Source: Sinorhizobium glycinis (GTDB lineage: Bacteria > Pseudomonadota > Alphaproteobacteria > Rhizobiales > Rhizobiaceae). From it: a DNA stretch of 64,000 bases. The position numbers and the translations under genes are program-made. The notes below the pieces were generated by a model. That model worked only from the letters and a program-made list of their open reading frames with translations. It did not search any database and was not told the DNA's origin. Positions within the stretch are counted from its first letter, which is position 1. Each line of letters begins with the position of its first letter. The stretch is taken from contig NZ_LPUX01000055.1 in NCBI RefSeq assembly GCF_001651865.1, positions 186,001 through 250,000 on the forward strand, in the 5' to 3' direction. Of the stretch, positions 62,271 through 64,000 are shown piece by piece.

Positions 62271-63071
62271 TCACTCCGCGGCTTCGACGAAGCGGTGGCG
62301 CTCGTAGAGGAACTTGAGCACCGCTTCGCGGCATTTCAGGTAGGTTCGGTCGGAGGCGAGTTCGATGCGCCGGCGCGGCCGGACGAGCGGTACATCAAGG
62401 ACTTCGCCGATCCGCGCCGACGGTCCGTTGGTCATCATCACGATGCGGTCGGAAAGCAGGACCGCTTCGTCGACGTCATGCGTGATCATCAGGACCGTAT
62501 TTCCAAGCGTCGCGTGGATCTGCATGACCTGGTCCTGCAGATGCGCGCGGGTCAGCGCGTCGAGCGCGCCGAAGGGTTCGTCGAGAAGCAGCACCTTCGG
62601 TTCCATGGCGAGCGCCCGGGCGATGCCGACGCGCTGCTTCATCCCCCCGGAAACTTCGGACGGGCGCTTGTCGGCGGCATGCGCCATCTGCACCAGTTCG
62701 AGGTTGCGCATGGTCCATTCATGGCGTTCCTGCTTGTTGCGCGTCGCAGAGAACACCTTGTCGACGGCGAGCCGGACGTTTTCATAGACAGTCAGCCATG
62801 GAAGCAGCGAGTGGTTCTGGAAGACGACGGCGCGGTCCGGTCCCGGCTCGTCGACCACCTTGCCGTCGAGAAGCACCACGCCGGTCGTCGCCTGCGTCAG
62901 CCCGGCGACGATGTTGAGCAGGGTCGACTTGCCGCAGCCGGAATGGCCGATGATCGAGATGAACTCGCCCTTTTCGACGGTAAGGGAGACCTGCTTCAGG
63001 ACCTCCGTTCGCGTTCCGCCGCGTTCGAAGGTCTTGTCGATGAGTTCGAGCGAGAGATAGCTTTTGGTCAT
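62271..63071 (-). CDS. nrtD: ABC transporter ATPase, nitrate/sulfonate/taurine type
   Basis: 266 residues. Walker A GHSGCGKST (42-50), VFQNHSLLPWLTVYENV, signature EVSGGMKQRVGIARAL and Walker B VLLLDEPFGALD. These match the NrtC/NrtD, SsuB and TauB group; NHSLLPWLTVYENV is closest to nitrate/nitrite ATPases. The start at 63071 has GGAGAG upstream, and the gap to the upstream permease is 11 bases. The binding-protein gene and any nitrate reductase lie outside the window. Confidence 0.88.
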   Translation of the reverse strand: MTKSYLSLELIDKTFERGGTRTEVLKQVSLTVEKGEFISIIGHSGCGKSTLLNIVAGLTQATTGVVLLDGKVVDEPGPDRAVVFQNHSLLPWLTVYENVRLAVDKVFSATRNKQERHEWTMRNLELVQMAHAADKRPSEVSGGMKQRVGIARALAMEPKVLLLDEPFGALDALTRAHLQDQVMQIHATLGNTVLMITHDVDEAVLLSDRIVMMTNGPSARIGEVLDVPLVRPRRRIELASDRTYLKCREAVLKFLYERHRFVEAAE

Positions 63072-63082
63072 GGGGCTCTCCT

Positions 63083-63976
63083 TCAGGCGCTTGCCGTGCC
63101 GCGGGTGATGGCGCGGCCGATGAGCGCGATGATGCGGTCGAGGAGGAAGCCGACGATTCCGACATAGATCAGCGCCACGATGATGTCGCTGATCAGCGAC
63201 GAGTTCCAGGCATCCCAGATGAAGAAGCCGATGCCGACGCCGCCGATCAGCATCTCGGCGGCGACGATCGCCAGCCATGAGAGGCCGATGCCGATCCTGA
63301 GGCCCGTGAAGATGTAGGGGGCGGCGGCGGGCAGCATGATCTTGGCGAAATATTCGAGGCCGTTCAGCCGCAGCACCCTGGCGACGTTCTGGTAATCCTG
63401 CGGAATGTTGCGGATGCCGACCGCCGTGTTGATGATGATCGGCCAGATCGCCGTGATGAAGATGACGAAGATCGCCGAAGGATTGCCGTCCTGGAAGGCG
63501 GCCAGCGAAAGCGGCAGCCAGGCGAGCGGCGGCACGGTGCGCAGCACCTGGAAGATCGGATCGAGGCCGCGCATGGCGAGCGCGCTCTGGCCGACGAGCG
63601 TGCCGAGCGCCACGCCGACGGCGGCGGCCATGGCATAGCCGAGCGCGACGCGCTGCAGGCTTGCAAGCACGTGCCAGAACAGGCCCTGGTCGACACCCTG
63701 GCCGGTGTAGAAGGGGTGGGCGATCAGTTCCCAGCTCTCCTCGAACACGCGCGATGGTGCCGGCAGGCTCGAGTCGGGCGACGCGCAGATGAGCTGCCAG
63801 GCGAGGGTGAATAGTGTCAGCGTGACGAGCAGCGGCAAGAGGTTCGTGGCAGTCTGGGCGGCAAGGCGCGACAGCCGGCGGTCGATGCCCGGCTTCATTG
63901 TATGTCCGAGAGCGATGACCTGAGCCGAAGGCTGCAGCGTCGCCTGCGGTTTGAGCTTGAGATTGGTGACGGACAT
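63083..63976 (-). CDS. nrtB: ABC transporter permease, nitrate (NrtB) type
   Basis: 297 residues with six helices after a polar N-terminus of about 40 residues; IFQVLRTVPPLAWLPLSLAAF and IMLPAAAPYIFTGLRIGIGLSWLAIVAAEML are the cytoplasmic coupling loop and family signature. Belongs to the NrtB/TauC/SsuC group. Start ATG 63976 with GGAGAA upstream. Only 24 bases remain to the window edge; the binding protein is expected just beyond. Confidence 0.87.
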   Translation of the reverse strand: MSVTNLKLKPQATLQPSAQVIALGHTMKPGIDRRLSRLAAQTATNLLPLLVTLTLFTLAWQLICASPDSSLPAPSRVFEESWELIAHPFYTGQGVDQGLFWHVLASLQRVALGYAMAAAVGVALGTLVGQSALAMRGLDPIFQVLRTVPPLAWLPLSLAAFQDGNPSAIFVIFITAIWPIIINTAVGIRNIPQDYQNVARVLRLNGLEYFAKIMLPAAAPYIFTGLRIGIGLSWLAIVAAEMLIGGVGIGFFIWDAWNSSLISDIIVALIYVGIVGFLLDRIIALIGRAITRGTASA

Positions 63977-64000
63977 GCCGTTCTCCTATGGGTTTGGTCG

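Noticed and set aside
1-64000. CRISPR arrays, insertion sequences, phage genes, tRNA or rRNA genes
   Set aside because: I found no regularly spaced direct repeats, transposase or integrase motifs, or tRNA/rRNA-like sequence anywhere in the window.

Overview
The window is a GC-rich alphaproteobacterial replicon segment that I read as Sinorhizobium/Ensifer, most likely from a pSymB-type chromid or megaplasmid. The evidence is a succinoglycan-type exo cluster (exoK, exoI, exoU, exoX, exoY, exoF, exoQ, exoB), followed in the same order by the exsB-exsH block known from S. meliloti. The exo cluster is a reduced version: exoH, exoT, exoV, exoW and exoZ are not at the places they hold in S. meliloti, which from memory fits an S. 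fredii-like layout better.

Layout. 1-9.34 kb: exopolysaccharide genes, exoK/exoI/exoU/exoX on the minus strand and exoY-exoF-exoQ diverging from exoX, closed by convergent exoB. 9.8-11.6 kb: preQ0 (7-deazaguanine) genes queC-queD-queE (exsB-D). 11.7-19.1 kb: exsE ABC exporter, a small XRE regulator, exsG-exsF (HWE kinase plus single-domain receiver) and exsH, a secreted RTX/GH16 glycanase. 19.2-23.2 kb: a divergent CUT2 sugar transporter with an SDR epimerase. 23.2-26.3 kb: S41 protease-like protein, site-2 protease with CBS domains, and a small secreted protein. 26.6-34.0 kb: a LacI-controlled carbohydrate locus (oxidoreductase, TIM-barrel isomerase, CUT1 transporter). 34.1-39.5 kb: a ytfQRT-yjfF type sugar transporter with its GntR regulator. 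39.7-43.5 kb: an overlapping trio of ATP-grasp ligase, DUF1704/QEGLA metallopeptidase-like protein and N-formylglutamate amidohydrolase. 43.6-49.6 kb: stress-type genes (AI-2E transporter, DUF1328, FAD/Rieske and thioredoxin reductase-like oxidoreductases, GNAT). 49.6-59.2 kb: membrane and redox genes, a receptor-type cyclase with an adjacent periplasmic binding protein, LysR/cupin, and a cation/proton antiporter. 59.3-62.1 kb: very small membrane proteins, a BrkB family protein and a secreted protein. 62.3 kb to the end: ATPase and permease of a nitrate/taurine-type ABC importer whose binding protein lies beyond the window.

The least expected signal is regulatory. Six exact matches to GGAAC-N16/17-CGTT, the promoter pattern of the alphaproteobacterial general-stress sigma factor EcfG/RpoE2, and three near matches sit just upstream of gene starts. 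They mark exsG, several otherwise anonymous proteins of 24-70 residues, two redox enzymes, the antiporter and the BrkB gene as a probable scattered general-stress regulon, and they help decide starts of genes too short for routine gene calling. No IS element, phage, CRISPR array, tRNA or rRNA was seen. Two intergenic palindromic repeat families are present, one of which supplies the 3' end of an ABC ATPase gene.
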